Part shown: positions 35,446 to 43,714 of the stretch, in pieces
Layout: the number at the start of each line of letters is the position of its first letter
Position numbering within the stretch: the first letter of the stretch is position 1
Assembly (NCBI GenBank): GCA_903887375.1
Contig: CAISPN010000030.1
Coordinates: forward strand, 1-43,714
Source: an uncultured cyanobacterium
GTDB taxonomy: Bacteria; Cyanobacteriota; Cyanobacteriia; Cyanobacteriales; Microcystaceae
Direction of reading: 5' to 3'
DNA: 43,714 nucleotides
Notes under the pieces: generated by a model
Told to the model about the DNA's origin: nothing
The model's input: only the letters and a program-made list of their open reading frames with translations
The model's database searches: none
Made by a program: the position numbers and the translations under genes

Positions 35446-36339
35446 ATGACTAAAACTGAAAATAAAAAACTGTGGCTAGCTGCTCTCAAACCTCCTATGT
35501 ATACTGTGGCAATTATGCCTATTATCGTAGGTTCAGCTATTGCTTTTTATCAAACTGAACAATTTAAATCTCTGATATTTTGGCTTTTTTTGAGTTCAGC
35601 AGTTTTTATTTTAGCTTGGCTAAACCTTAGTAATGATGTATTTGATTCTGAGACTGGCATCGATGTTAGAAAAGCTGAATCAATAGTCAATATCACAGGT
35701 AAAAAGAGTTTAATTTTTATAATTAGTAATTTAATTTTAATATTGGGTATTATTCAAATCTTTGCTATTGCTTGGCTACAGAATGATTCAACAGTTCTAC
35801 TTATTGTCTTGCTATGCTGCGCTTTGGGTTATAGCTACCAAGGACCACCTTTTCGTCTTGGTTATCAGGGCATGGGTGAGATAATCTGTTTTATCACATT
35901 TGGTCCTCTGGCGATTGCTGCTGCTTACTATTCACAAACTATGCATTATTCATACGTGAGTTTAGCTACTTCAATCATCGTTGGGATTAACACTTCTTTA
36001 ATATTGCTTTGCTCACATTTTCATCAAGTTGAAGATGACTTGGCAGCCGGCAAGTTATCACCAATTGTGCGACTTGGTACGGCAAAAGGTGCTCAAATTG
36101 TCACTATTTTTTCTCTGGCAATTTACATTTTACCGCTTATCTATACTCTCATTGGAGTAATGCCATCTACTTGTTTACTGATTTTAGCTAGCTTCCCTAT
36201 TGCCTATCAATTAATCACTCATATGCTAGCTAATCACTCTGAGCCTAGGCTCATTAGAAATTCTAAATATATTGCAGTTAAATTGCATTTCTTTTCCAAT
36301 TTATTACTTGCAATTGGTTTTATACTGGCTTCTGGTTAA
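35446..36339 (+). CDS. menA: 1,4-dihydroxy-2-naphthoate phytyltransferase
   Basis: A UbiA-family membrane prenyltransferase of 297 aa that attaches the phytyl chain in phylloquinone synthesis for photosystem I. About eight to nine membrane spans are seen. The first Asp-rich motif is NDVFDSETGID; the second region is GYSYQGPPFRLGYQGMGE and the later HQVEDDLAAGKLSPIVRLG. These match cyanobacterial MenA. A DUF4079 gene follows 75 bp later on the same strand. No other men gene is nearby. Confidence 0.94.
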   Translation: MTKTENKKLWLAALKPPMYTVAIMPIIVGSAIAFYQTEQFKSLIFWLFLSSAVFILAWLNLSNDVFDSETGIDVRKAESIVNITGKKSLIFIISNLILILGIIQIFAIAWLQNDSTVLLIVLLCCALGYSYQGPPFRLGYQGMGEIICFITFGPLAIAAAYYSQTMHYSYVSLATSIIVGINTSLILLCSHFHQVEDDLAAGKLSPIVRLGTAKGAQIVTIFSLAIYILPLIYTLIGVMPSTCLLILASFPIAYQLITHMLANHSEPRLIRNSKYIAVKLHFFSNLLLAIGFILASG

Positions 36340-36414
36340 GCAAAATCATGCTATCTTAGATTGAGTACTAGAAAAAGCCATAGAACATTAGATTAAGCTC
36401 AGAAGGAGAATAGT

Positions 36415-36891
36415 ATGAATTTGACGATACCTGAAGAAGTGAAAGTATGGTCCCAGTTTGGTCATCCTATTCTCATGTGGACATTGTTGGGGCTATCAGT
36501 ATATGCGTTGTATTTGGGTATTCAATTGCGCCGCATTAGAACAGCTGAGAAGGATATCAGAAAAGAACTAGTCAAAGGTAAATTTAATATCAAACATTAC
36601 CAAATTGGCTCTTTAATTTTAGCCTTGATGGTCTTGGGATCAATTGGGGCAATGGCTGTTACCTATATCAACAATGGGAAGTTGTTCTTTGGTCCTCACC
36701 TATTAGTGGGACTAGCAATGACTGGTTTGATTGCGATTTCTGCTTCACTTTCTCCACTGATGCAAAAAGGTAATGATCTAGCCCGCTATACTCATATAAC
36801 TCTCAACGCATTCATCTTAGGTCTTTTTGGTTGGCAAGCTATCAGTGGCATGGACATAGTTCAAAAGATCATTGCTCGTCTGTCTTCTTAG
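36415..36891 (+). CDS. DUF4079 family membrane protein
   Basis: A 158-aa cyanobacterial/plastid-type membrane protein with four predicted spans (about 18-36, 60-82, 90-110, 125-146). VWSQFGHPILMWTLL and a later THITLNAFILGLFGWQ give conserved His residues that could hold haem, as in related cytochrome b561-like folds. An AGAAGGAGAAT ribosome site precedes ATG 36415. The function is unknown; position after menA is suggestive but not proof of a quinone link. Confidence 0.88.
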   Translation: MNLTIPEEVKVWSQFGHPILMWTLLGLSVYALYLGIQLRRIRTAEKDIRKELVKGKFNIKHYQIGSLILALMVLGSIGAMAVTYINNGKLFFGPHLLVGLAMTGLIAISASLSPLMQKGNDLARYTHITLNAFILGLFGWQAISGMDIVQKIIARLSS

Positions 36892-36918
36892 CATATCTCT
36901 CCTTTAAAAATTAAAAGT

Positions 36919-37479
36919 ATGTTGACTGAATTTCACCGATGTTATCCCAATGGAACTCTCCTATCTGAGTTGATTCAGATAGATCATGGATACTATATTG
37001 TCCGCGTTTTATTAAAAAACAGTGGAGAAACTTTGGTAAGCGCTCTAAGTAGCTCAAATAAACTAGAAGAAGCTGAAGATCAAGCAATCAAAAGAGCTTT
37101 ATCTCTTCTGGATTTAAGCAAAAAAAACAAATCTAATGATATTGCTCCCTTGAAAGAGCCTGAGCAACCAGTTATTCTGATAGAACAAAAGCCAAGCCAG
37201 AAAAATATCCCCACCGTCGAAGAACCCGTTATCCCTATTGTCAATGGAAGTCAACCTCCTCAACTTCCCCTAGAAACTATCGCTCCTATCGATAGTTCTC
37301 AGATGATTGCCATGATTAACCTTGAATTGAAACGTATAGGCTGGAATACAGAAAAAGGCAGAGAATACCTTTTGTCTACTTACGGGAAAAAATCGCGCCA
37401 TATGCTCTCTGATCAAGAACTTGCCGATTTTCTAGAACATCTCAAAAGTGAACCTTCTGCCTCCATAGAGCCCTACTAG
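36919..37479 (+). CDS. conserved cyanobacterial hypothetical protein
   Basis: A 186-aa soluble protein. The N-terminal part (about 1-65) has ELIQIDHGYYIVRVLLKNSGETLVSAL and a helix with AEDQAIKRAL; this looks like a small double-stranded-nucleic-acid or annealing-type fold, but I cannot confirm it. A Pro/Glu-rich linker (about 75-125) leads to a C-terminal domain (about 128-180): MINLELKRIGWNTEKGREYL then LLSTYGKKSRHMLSDQELADFL. It resembles the tail of cyanobacterial proteins of unknown function. It lies 27 bp after the DUF4079 gene and overlaps the convergent ubiD-like gene by 4 bp. Confidence 0.75.
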   Translation: MLTEFHRCYPNGTLLSELIQIDHGYYIVRVLLKNSGETLVSALSSSNKLEEAEDQAIKRALSLLDLSKKNKSNDIAPLKEPEQPVILIEQKPSQKNIPTVEEPVIPIVNGSQPPQLPLETIAPIDSSQMIAMINLELKRIGWNTEKGREYLLSTYGKKSRHMLSDQELADFLEHLKSEPSASIEPY

Positions 37480-38978
37480 GATATTTCATAACCAAAGAGA
37501 TTGGCATTTACTTCATCTAGCTTGAGATCTGCAAGTCCATATTCAGCCCATCTTTTGCTGACTAATTCAGCAGTAGAAGGATCTGTTTCTAGGGCTTCAC
37601 CCCATTGATGTTCGGTTTCTGGAGGAATTTTAGTAGTAGCATCAATACCCATCCTTCCTCCTAAACCAATCTTGCTGCTGGCAAAATCAAGAGTATCAAA
37701 TGGAGTTTCCGGTAAAATAAATACATCCCGAGAAGGATCAACTTTGGAAGAGATTGCCCAGACTACCTGTCGGGGATCTCTGATGTTAATTTGCCGATCT
37801 ACCACTATGACAAATTTAGTATAGGTAAATTGAGGCAGGGCGCTCCAAAAAGCAAGAGCAGCTCGACGAGCTTGTCCTGGATAGGCTTTGTCAATAGATA
37901 TGACAGCGGCTTTATAGCTGAGCGCCTCCATAGGCAAGAAGAAATCCGTAATTTCTGAGACTTGCTGGCGCAATATAGGAGTATAGATTCTATTAAGAGC
38001 AATGGCCATCATTGCTTCTTCTTTAGGCGGCCTGCCACTAAAGGTAGTTAAATAAATCGGGTTTTTGCGATGAGTGACTAGATGGAAACGAACTAAAGGA
38101 GAATCCTCTACTCCACCGTAGTAGCCCATATGATCTCCAAAAGGACCATCTGGTAGTACTTCACCTGGAGTAATCGTTCCTTCTAAAATAATTTCAGCCT
38201 CAGCCGGCACCTCTAGATCCAAGGTTTTACACTTAGTCAATTTGACTCCTGAACCACCATAGAGGCCGGCAAAGAGCCACTCAGAAAGATCTACAGGGAT
38301 GGGCGTAGCCGCGGCCATAATCAAAAGGGGATCTATGCCCAGGGCAATAGCAATTTCTAAAGGTTTACCTGCCTCTTGGGCCTTGCGCAGATGTCTCGCT
38401 CCGCCTCTGACTGAAAGCCAATGAACGGTCATTGTATTTTTGGATTGTAACTGTAAACGATATACACCAACATTGGGCGTACCAGTTTGGCAATCTTTAG
38501 TGATGACCAGACCCAAAGTCACAATTTTGCCGGCATCTTTGCTATAGGGTCTGATAAAAGGAAAAGAATTGAGATCAAAATTTTCAACTACCACTTCCTG
38601 ACAAGGAGGAAACAAACTGCCAGAGGGCTTAGCCCTCAGTACATCAAACAATACTTTGCCAAAATCTACAAACTGTGAGAGTTTTTTTGGAGGTTTGGGT
38701 TGCTGCAGAAGTGCTAATTTTTGGCCTAGTAATTCCAATTCAGCAGGCTGCTCCATATTCATGGCCCAACAGATGCGCTCTAATGTTCCCAACAGGTTAA
38801 CAGCTACCGGAATTGAACTGCCTTTAATATTTTCAAATAGCAAAGCAGGACCACCTGCTTGGAGAAGACGATTAGAGATTTCGGCGATCTCCAGATCGGG
38901 ATCAACCAAGGCCTTGATCCTTCTTAGCTGACCCCTTTGTTCTAATAGTTTAATAAATCCTCTGAGATCCCTAGCCAT
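37476..38978 (-). CDS. ubiD: UbiD family decarboxylase
   Basis: A 500-aa prenylated-FMN-dependent decarboxylase family protein. Key blocks are the start ARDLRGFIKLLEQRGQLRRI, NVGVYRLQLQSKNTM, HWLSVRGGARH, LEGTITPGEVLPDGPFGDHMGYYGG (Glu/Asp catalytic region) and the C-terminal GGRMGIDATTKIPPE. It is full length. In cyanobacteria this protein is thought to act in plastoquinone head-group synthesis by decarboxylating a 4-hydroxy-3-prenylbenzoate; that assignment comes from family knowledge. The ubiX partner that makes the cofactor is not in the window. Confidence 0.92.
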   Translation of the reverse strand: MARDLRGFIKLLEQRGQLRRIKALVDPDLEIAEISNRLLQAGGPALLFENIKGSSIPVAVNLLGTLERICWAMNMEQPAELELLGQKLALLQQPKPPKKLSQFVDFGKVLFDVLRAKPSGSLFPPCQEVVVENFDLNSFPFIRPYSKDAGKIVTLGLVITKDCQTGTPNVGVYRLQLQSKNTMTVHWLSVRGGARHLRKAQEAGKPLEIAIALGIDPLLIMAAATPIPVDLSEWLFAGLYGGSGVKLTKCKTLDLEVPAEAEIILEGTITPGEVLPDGPFGDHMGYYGGVEDSPLVRFHLVTHRKNPIYLTTFSGRPPKEEAMMAIALNRIYTPILRQQVSEITDFFLPMEALSYKAAVISIDKAYPGQARRAALAFWSALPQFTYTKFVIVVDRQINIRDPRQVVWAISSKVDPSRDVFILPETPFDTLDFASSKIGLGGRMGIDATTKIPPETEHQWGEALETDPSTAELVSKRWAEYGLADLKLDEVNANLFGYEIS

Positions 38979-39055
38979 TGATTTTTTTCTTTTTTTAATT
39001 CTGGTTGCTTACTCCATTATCGATTTTTTTTAGCCTTAACAAGACACTAGTCTCA

Positions 39056-39084
39056 TTGACTTGTTTTGTCATAGGATATATTAA
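39056..39084 (+). promoter_or_regulatory. putative psbV promoter (TTGACT-17-TATTAA)
   Basis: TTGACT at 39056-39061 and TATTAA at 39079-39084 are spaced by 17 bp, 55 bp upstream of the psbV ATG. This is a good SigA-type match in the right place. Confidence 0.65.
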
Positions 39085-39138
39085 GGACTCTATTTGTTCG
39101 GTTTCTCTAGAATAAACCTATCTTTTTTAAGGAAAACG

Positions 39139-39624
39139 ATGATCAAAAAAATACTATGGGCTGTAATGGCTTCATTGGTCTTCTTCTTTAGTACTGGCGT
39201 GGCCCCTGCTTCTGCTGTAGAATTAACCGAGGCCACTAGAACTGTAACCCTCGATACTGCAGGACAAAAAACCACACTCAGTACTCAACAGGTTGCTTCT
39301 GGTCAGCGTCTGTTCAACCTGCAATGTACTAAATGCCACTTACAAGGTAAAACAAAAACCAATAATAACGTCAGTTTGGGTTTAGAAGATCTAGCAGGTG
39401 CTGAGCCAGCCCGCGATAATCTCGTAGCTCTGGTTGACTATTTACAAAACCCCACCAGTTATGATGGGGTTGATAGCCTGACAGAACTGCACCCTAACAC
39501 ATCTAGACCAGATATCTTTCCTGAGCTGAAAAATGTCACTAAAGATGATCTGAAAAATTTAGCTGGTTATATGCTGATTGCCCCCCGCTTGGATGAGCGC
39601 TGGGGAGGAACCATTTACTTCTAA
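39139..39624 (+). CDS. psbV: photosystem II cytochrome c-550 (PsbV)
   Basis: An extrinsic lumenal haem protein that stabilises the oxygen-evolving cluster. The 161-aa precursor has a signal peptide with cleavage after ASA26, giving a 135-residue mature protein. The haem site is CTKCH (63-67); the second axial ligand is His118 (His92 of the mature form) in LTELHPNTSRPDIFPELKN, quoted as its region. The C-terminus ends RWGGTIYF, typical of PsbV. I chose ATG 39139, with AAGGAAAAC 4-8 bp upstream, over a longer frame from 39094. It has its own promoter and a strong terminator, so it is monocistronic; psbV2 or petJ-like partners are not adjacent. Confidence 0.96.
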   Translation: MIKKILWAVMASLVFFFSTGVAPASAVELTEATRTVTLDTAGQKTTLSTQQVASGQRLFNLQCTKCHLQGKTKTNNNVSLGLEDLAGAEPARDNLVALVDYLQNPTSYDGVDSLTELHPNTSRPDIFPELKNVTKDDLKNLAGYMLIAPRLDERWGGTIYF

Positions 39625-39647
39625 ATTGTGTTTCTAAATGTTTTTTT

Positions 39648-39680
39648 AAGTAATCCTCGGTAAAAAGAGGATTACTTTTT
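39648..39680 (+). terminator. rho-independent terminator of psbV
   Basis: A perfect 11-bp stem AAGTAATCCTC / GAGGATTACTT (39648-39658 with 39667-39677), followed by a T run. It is oriented for psbV; the minus-strand side lacks a T tract, so pfkA does not use it in the same way. Confidence 0.88.
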
Positions 39681-40763
39681 TTAATCACCCAGACAGATTC
39701 CTAAGCCCCTAGCTGTTTTAATTAATGTACTTTGGGGATCAACATTGCGATAGGTTTTAATTGCCTCGGCAATAGGCACACTGATAATTTGGTTATTCTG
39801 CCAAGCAACCATATGATCAAATTTACCCTCAGCAATTAAATCTACAGCAGCTACCCCGAAAGCCGAAGCCAATACTCGATCAGTAGCTGATGGGATTCCA
39901 CCACGTTGTATATGGCCTAAAACCGTTACACGAGTCTCAGCTTCGGTATATTTGGTGATTTGCTGGGCTAGATGATTGCCAATGCCGCCAAGTCGGATTT
40001 GATTATCTACCATCATTTGTGTTAACTGATCCCCGCTTGAGCTGACAACTGCTTCCGAGACAATCACCAAACAAAAATGTTTATCCATCTGTTGCCTTTG
40101 AATAATTTTCTGGCAAACTTTTTCAATTTTGTAAGGAATCTCAGGAATCAAAATAATATCAGCCCCACCTGCAATACCCGCGCCAAGGGCAATATGTCCA
40201 GCATCACGACCCATAACCTCTAGAATCATCACCCGATTATGACTAGATGCCGTAAAATGAAGACGATCTAAGGCTTCTGTTGCAATTTCAACAGCAGTAT
40301 CGAAACCAATGGAAATTTCAGTTGCCCCGACATCATTGTCAATTGTTTTGGGAATACCTACTAGGTTGAGATTACCCTGTTGAGCGAGATTTCTGAGTAT
40401 AGCCAGACTACCATCACCACCAATACCAATCAAGGCATCTAGTTCCAACTCATAATAACCTGCAATAATATCGGCAGATCGATCACGTATCGTTCCATCT
40501 GCCATAGGAAAGGCAAAGGGATCGCCTTTATTTGTAGTGCCTAAAACAGTGCCACCCATGGTTAATAAATGATCTACCTTGTCTGAAGCAAAGTGCATTA
40601 CCTTTGGTGGAGTACTCATAAGGCCAATAGTTGCCTGAGAAATTCCCAACACTTGCCAACCATAATTACCAGTAGCATGGTGAACAACTGCTCTTATAAC
40701 AGGGTTTAAACCAGCACAGTCTCCACCACTAGTTAAGATGCCAATTTTTTTTATCTCATTCAT
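39681..40763 (-). CDS. pfkA: 6-phosphofructokinase
   Basis: Phosphorylates fructose 6-phosphate in glycolysis. The 360-aa protein has the ATP/substrate motifs ILTSGGDCAGLNPVIR, GIGGDGSLAIL (Gly in the GGDGS position that favours ATP over pyrophosphate), IPKTIDNDV, the EVMGRDAGHIAL block and LGHIQRGG. I chose ATG 40763; an in-frame TTG lies two codons upstream. It is longer than E. coli PfkA (about 320 aa), as in the group III type. It converges on psbV. Confidence 0.95.
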   Translation of the reverse strand: MNEIKKIGILTSGGDCAGLNPVIRAVVHHATGNYGWQVLGISQATIGLMSTPPKVMHFASDKVDHLLTMGGTVLGTTNKGDPFAFPMADGTIRDRSADIIAGYYELELDALIGIGGDGSLAILRNLAQQGNLNLVGIPKTIDNDVGATEISIGFDTAVEIATEALDRLHFTASSHNRVMILEVMGRDAGHIALGAGIAGGADIILIPEIPYKIEKVCQKIIQRQQMDKHFCLVIVSEAVVSSSGDQLTQMMVDNQIRLGGIGNHLAQQITKYTEAETRVTVLGHIQRGGIPSATDRVLASAFGVAAVDLIAEGKFDHMVAWQNNQIISVPIAEAIKTYRNVDPQSTLIKTARGLGICLGD

Positions 40764-40879
40764 TAACAAAAAGATTACTAGGATTGTATTTTGTTTATCT
40801 CCCCCACTTTCATTATTAATCTAGAATAGATAGACATATTATATTTAATTCTAAATATTTTCCTAAGATTTCAAATTAT

Positions 40880-41548
40880 ATGTTAGTCCCGCTAAGACAA
40901 GAAAGTTTTCAGCAGATAATTCCCATGGTAGCTACCGGTCCGCAGTACGGTTACTACTGGGGTAAACCATCTGACTTGCTCAGACGAGTGTTAATTTCTT
41001 TTCTTTCTGCTCTAGTTTTTTGGATAATACGTTCAATAGGACCAGATGGGCTCAAAGAATTAGCACTTTTATTTATTTGTATTTCTTTAATTTATTGGCT
41101 ATGGGCACCGGTATATTTAGCTAGTAAGCGCAATGCCAGATATCGCAAATATCCCTACAGTGGTTTTTGGCAAGGTAAGGTGACTAATGTCTTTATAAGT
41201 GAAGAAGTAGTCAGAGAAGAAATGACTGTCAACTCCAAAGGACAATTAATAACAATCGAATCTTTGGAAAAGAGAATCAATATCGAAGCTAGAGATGAAA
41301 CCGGTTTCAAGGTTAAAAAATTTGCTCCCTTGCGTCCAATATACAAAAACATTAAGCCTGGTTTGACTGTAGAGTGCTTGATTATCTCTGATAGAGAAGA
41401 TCTTAGTGAAGTAGATCACGTTAGCGATCTATATTTACCACAAGTGAAACTCTGGATTGGGAATTATCCCTATCTCAGAAGAGATTTATTTATGCAAGTC
41501 AGTGAAGAAATCAACAGAACAGATAAAAGAGCAAGATACAATAACTAA
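40880..41548 (+). CDS. cyanobacterial membrane protein of unknown function (annotated elsewhere as phosphate permease-like)
   Basis: A 222-aa protein with two N-terminal hydrophobic segments (about 35-50 and 58-75) and a soluble domain (about 85-215) rich in beta strands and charged residues. Recognisable segments are PMVATGPQYGYYWGKPSDLLRR and ASKRNARYRKYPYSGFWQGKV, quoted as locators. Some cyanobacterial homologs carry the label phosphate ABC transporter permease, but no permease signature is visible, so I do not accept that. It lies 24 bp before tatC on the same strand and may be co-transcribed. Confidence 0.75.
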   Translation: MLVPLRQESFQQIIPMVATGPQYGYYWGKPSDLLRRVLISFLSALVFWIIRSIGPDGLKELALLFICISLIYWLWAPVYLASKRNARYRKYPYSGFWQGKVTNVFISEEVVREEMTVNSKGQLITIESLEKRINIEARDETGFKVKKFAPLRPIYKNIKPGLTVECLIISDREDLSEVDHVSDLYLPQVKLWIGNYPYLRRDLFMQVSEEINRTDKRARYNN

Positions 41549-41572
41549 TTAAGTTCAATATTTTTTAAGACT

Positions 41573-42325
41573 ATGACTATCTTAAGCGAGCCCAAGAGCG
41601 AAGAAGAATACCTAGACAAAGCGCCAGATGATGTTGAGATGTCTATCTTTGACCATCTTGAGGAATTAAGATGGCGGATATTCTACAGTCTAATTGCCGG
41701 GGTCTTGGGTATTGTTCTTTGCTTTTTTGCTGTCAAACCACTGGTGCAGTTATTGGAAATACCAGCTCAAGGGATCAAGTTTTTGCAGCTCTCGCCTGGT
41801 GAATATTTTTTTGTCACCCTTAAAGTTGCTGGTTACAGCGGCTTGATCCTAGCTAGTCCTTTTATTGTTTACCAGATTGTTTGCTTTGTTTTGCCTGGTC
41901 TAACTAGAAGGGAAAGACGTTTACTGGCGCCTGTTGTACTTGGTTCGGGGGTGCTTTTTTTGGCAGGATTACTGTTTGCTTATTTTGCTTTGATCCCGGC
42001 CGCTTTGCAGTTTTTTATCAGCTATGGGGCTGATGTTGTAGAGCAGGCATGGTCAATCGAGCGCTATTTTGAATTTATTCTGCTACTGATGTTTAGCACT
42101 GGATTGGCTTTTCAAATACCAATTATCCAAGTAATTTTAGGAGTTTTAAAAATTGTTTCATCAGAGAGGATGGCCTCAGCCTGGCGCTACGTTATTCTCG
42201 CTGCAGCAGTTCTCGGTGCTATTATCACCCCTTCTACTGACCCACTGACTCAATCTCTTTTAGCTGGAGCAGTTCTGGCACTTTACTTTGGAGGTATTGG
42301 GCTGGTGAAACTAACTGGTAATTAA
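41573..42325 (+). CDS. tatC: twin-arginine translocase subunit TatC
   Basis: A receptor subunit of the Tat export pathway in thylakoid and plasma membranes, 250 aa, six spans. The conserved N-terminal [19 protein letters not shown] (Glu and Leu-Arg-Arg-like motif), [29 protein letters not shown] and [11 protein letters not shown] are present. It lies 24 bp after the membrane protein. Its stop overlaps the convergent DUF3067 gene by 4 bp. Confidence 0.96.
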   Translation: MTILSEPKSEEEYLDKAPDDVEMSIFDHLEELRWRIFYSLIAGVLGIVLCFFAVKPLVQLLEIPAQGIKFLQLSPGEYFFVTLKVAGYSGLILASPFIVYQIVCFVLPGLTRRERRLLAPVVLGSGVLFLAGLLFAYFALIPAALQFFISYGADVVEQAWSIERYFEFILLLMFSTGLAFQIPIIQVILGVLKIVSSERMASAWRYVILAAAVLGAIITPSTDPLTQSLLAGAVLALYFGGIGLVKLTGN

Positions 42326-42633
42326 ACAAACCATTCTGAGGCTATATCTTTTGGTAAATCTAAGGGAATGCTGATAGCTTTGCCAATACGGGGCGTTTCT
42401 TTGCTGCTTTCAAGATAATTAATAACTTGCTCCCATACTCCCCAAGAAATCAAATAACCCACTACAGCATTTAAATGCTCAAGGTAAGCTTGCTCTGAAA
42501 GAGGAAATGAAGACTGCTCAAGATATTTCCACATTACCTGAAAGTACATTTTACTTTTAACCGGTCGTAGCTGAACATCGTAAGAATAGCCCCACTTATC
42601 GCGCAAAATTAGCTGGAGTTTTCTGCCATCCAT
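42322..42633 (-). CDS. DUF3067 family protein
   Basis: A 103-aa protein conserved in cyanobacteria and plants, of unknown role. The start [24 protein letters not shown] and the W-rich [12 protein letters not shown] segments match the family. In many cyanobacteria it sits near tatC and petC (Rieske); here tatC is adjacent (4-bp overlap), but petC is not in view. It is a single small soluble domain. Confidence 0.88.
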   Translation of the reverse strand: MDGRKLQLILRDKWGYSYDVQLRPVKSKMYFQVMWKYLEQSSFPLSEQAYLEHLNAVVGYLISWGVWEQVINYLESSKETPRIGKAISIPLDLPKDIASEWFV

Positions 42634-43131
42634 ATAAAAAACCTCTATGATTTTATTTTAACTAGGATTTATAGCCCAAGTCTGAATCTTACAAAGAGGC
42701 AAGATGGATGAATGCCACTGCTTACTATGTTCAATACTGAGTTTTACTAATTTGTTTCTTGTTGGATTATGGCTAAGACTCAATGAGCAGAGCGCGCTCT
42801 ATCTCTGCAAAACCTTAGATAAGATTGTAGTACTAAACTTACTCCCGATATGGTCTTGTTTTTTCTCTTGGGGGCAGACCTAGGACCATGTTAAAATCCA
42901 TAAAGGCTATCTTGAAAATAACAAAACCCTAATTCAAATGCTTATATTTCAATACGAAAATATTTATTAAATCATACATTAACTGAATAAAACTTGTTGC
43001 TCATAGAGCTATTGAGCATAATCTCAGCCTGCTTCATTTTATTTGAAAAAAAGATTACTGATTCTAGAGAGTCATTGATTTTAGCTGAGAAAATTGACAT
43101 TTATTCTGATAAAAAAACTCTTTAATAAAAC
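42634..43131. other. 500-bp non-coding gap
   Basis: No convincing gene. A 59-codon plus-strand frame from ATG at 42703 has no family resemblance and no ribosome site. A perfect 12-bp palindrome AGAGCGCGCTCT lies at 42789-42800, and ATGGTC/GACCAT inverted copies lie near 42850-42890. The last 200 bp are very AT-rich and probably hold the promoter of the next gene. Confidence 0.5.
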
Positions 43132-43714
43132 ATGATTATCCTTAAGGAAATAAGAAAAAATAGCAACGAATTTCTTTTGTTGGAAATTTTAATAATTATT
43201 TTGACCATAATTACGGGGATATATGCTTGTAAGGTCAAAATCTTATCTAATATAGATTTCTTCTTAAACTCAATATTTCTTATTGCTTTTTTAATAATGG
43301 GTTTTAGATTACCACAAAATAAATATCAGAAAATTGGTTACAACATAGCTCAATCATTTATTATATTTATTTTACCAATTATTTTTTCTGACCATATTTT
43401 ATTTGTACCTGATTTGGGTGTGCTTGCATTTTTTCGTAATTACCAGATGTTTGGTATCAGAAAGTCTATTTATTACCTAGTTTTTCTGGTGATATTTAGC
43501 ATAGCTACATATGAATATATCAACAGCCCATATAAAATAGTACAAAAGTCAAATTATACAATGATCAATAGTATATATTTTATTTTGGCTAGTGCTATAG
43601 CTCTCTGCTTTGTGATTATAGCTAAAGAAAGTCAAAAAAAACTTGCCATTGCCTTAAAACAAGTTCAAGAATATTCAATAAAAATTGAAGAGCAAGCGAT
43701 ACAAATTGAACGCA
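43132..43714 (+). CDS. membrane protein, probably N-terminus of a sensor histidine kinase (3' cut by window edge)
   Basis: The frame from ATG 43132 is open to the window edge, 194 codons. It starts MIILKEIRKNSNEFLLLEIL and has about five hydrophobic segments (about 17-35, 46-60, 74-90, 118-130, 150-170). Then follows a coiled-coil-like stretch, AKESQKKLAIALKQVQE to EEQAIQIER. In cyanobacterial NarL-type sensors such a linker is normally followed by the RxAREIHD H-box, so a histidine kinase is inferred, but the catalytic part is outside the window. It is very AT-rich. Confidence 0.6.
   Translation, partial: MIILKEIRKNSNEFLLLEILIIILTIITGIYACKVKILSNIDFFLNSIFLIAFLIMGFRLPQNKYQKIGYNIAQSFIIFILPIIFSDHILFVPDLGVLAFFRNYQMFGIRKSIYYLVFLVIFSIATYEYINSPYKIVQKSNYTMINSIYFILASAIALCFVIIAKESQKKLAIALKQVQEYSIKIEEQAIQIER

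Noticed and set aside
36340-36414. Possible small RNA or tRNA genes in short gaps
   Set aside because: No cloverleaf, no T-loop consensus and no structured element apart from the 6S RNA was found in any gap.
42703-42882. A 59-codon frame in the gap after the DUF3067 gene
   Set aside because: No ribosome site, no family resemblance and a Cys/Leu-rich composition typical of chance frames.

Overview
The window comes from a photosynthetic, AT-rich cyanobacterium. It carries psbV (cytochrome c-550), psb30/ycf12, gun4, menA, a ycf37-like gene, and cyanobacterial forms of mrp, nfu, speD, cimA, tatC and a DUF3067 gene. Both photosystem II genes look intact, so PSII is expected to work. No phage, transposon, CRISPR array, tRNA or rRNA gene was recognised. 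One structural RNA, 6S RNA, was found from its closing stem and conserved 3' arm.

Region 1 (1-8.9 kb) is an accessory/defence island of mixed origin. It opens with the 3' part of a DUF1156 adenine-specific DNA methyltransferase followed 4 bp later by a 1109-aa DUF499 ATPase with an N-terminal HEPN domain. Both are visibly more GC-rich than the rest. Next is a zone of decay: a CD-NTase-like nucleotidyltransferase pseudogene with a frameshift and an internal deletion, joined to a HEAT-repeat fragment, and an endonuclease V gene lacking its His-Pro-Arg-Arg block. A very AT-rich, apparently intact Septu system (ptuA-ptuB) follows, then a DUF427 gene and a doubtful small ORF.

Region 2 (8.9-28.3 kb) is core genome. 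A minus-strand cluster holds a sensor kinase, serS, a TPR protein and rluE-like. A plus-strand run holds rfaE2-like, gun4 and ndk. An M16 peptidase, the 6S RNA, speD, a SPOR-like secreted protein and psb30 follow. Then come two plus-strand operons: nfu-mrp-rodA-scpB-hydrolase, and miaB-SBP-ycf37-ferredoxin-livF-like-cysH.

Region 3 (28.3-35.4 kb) is a second accessory patch: an orphan DrmB (DISARM-type DUF1998 protein) on the minus strand beside cimA, then a compact VWA / PP2C phosphatase / Ser-Thr kinase triad of the TerY-P type. The kinase gene contains a GC-rich repeat of about 200 bp that is open in two frames.

Region 4 (35.4-43.7 kb) returns to core functions: menA, a DUF4079 gene, a cyanobacterial hypothetical, ubiD-like decarboxylase, psbV with clear promoter and terminator, pfkA, a membrane protein, tatC and a DUF3067 gene. 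The window ends inside a membrane protein that looks like the N-terminus of a sensor histidine kinase.

The main themes are two defence-related patches in a conserved cyanobacterial backbone, with signs of gene acquisition and decay side by side. Family calls rest on remembered motifs and lengths; no database search was run.
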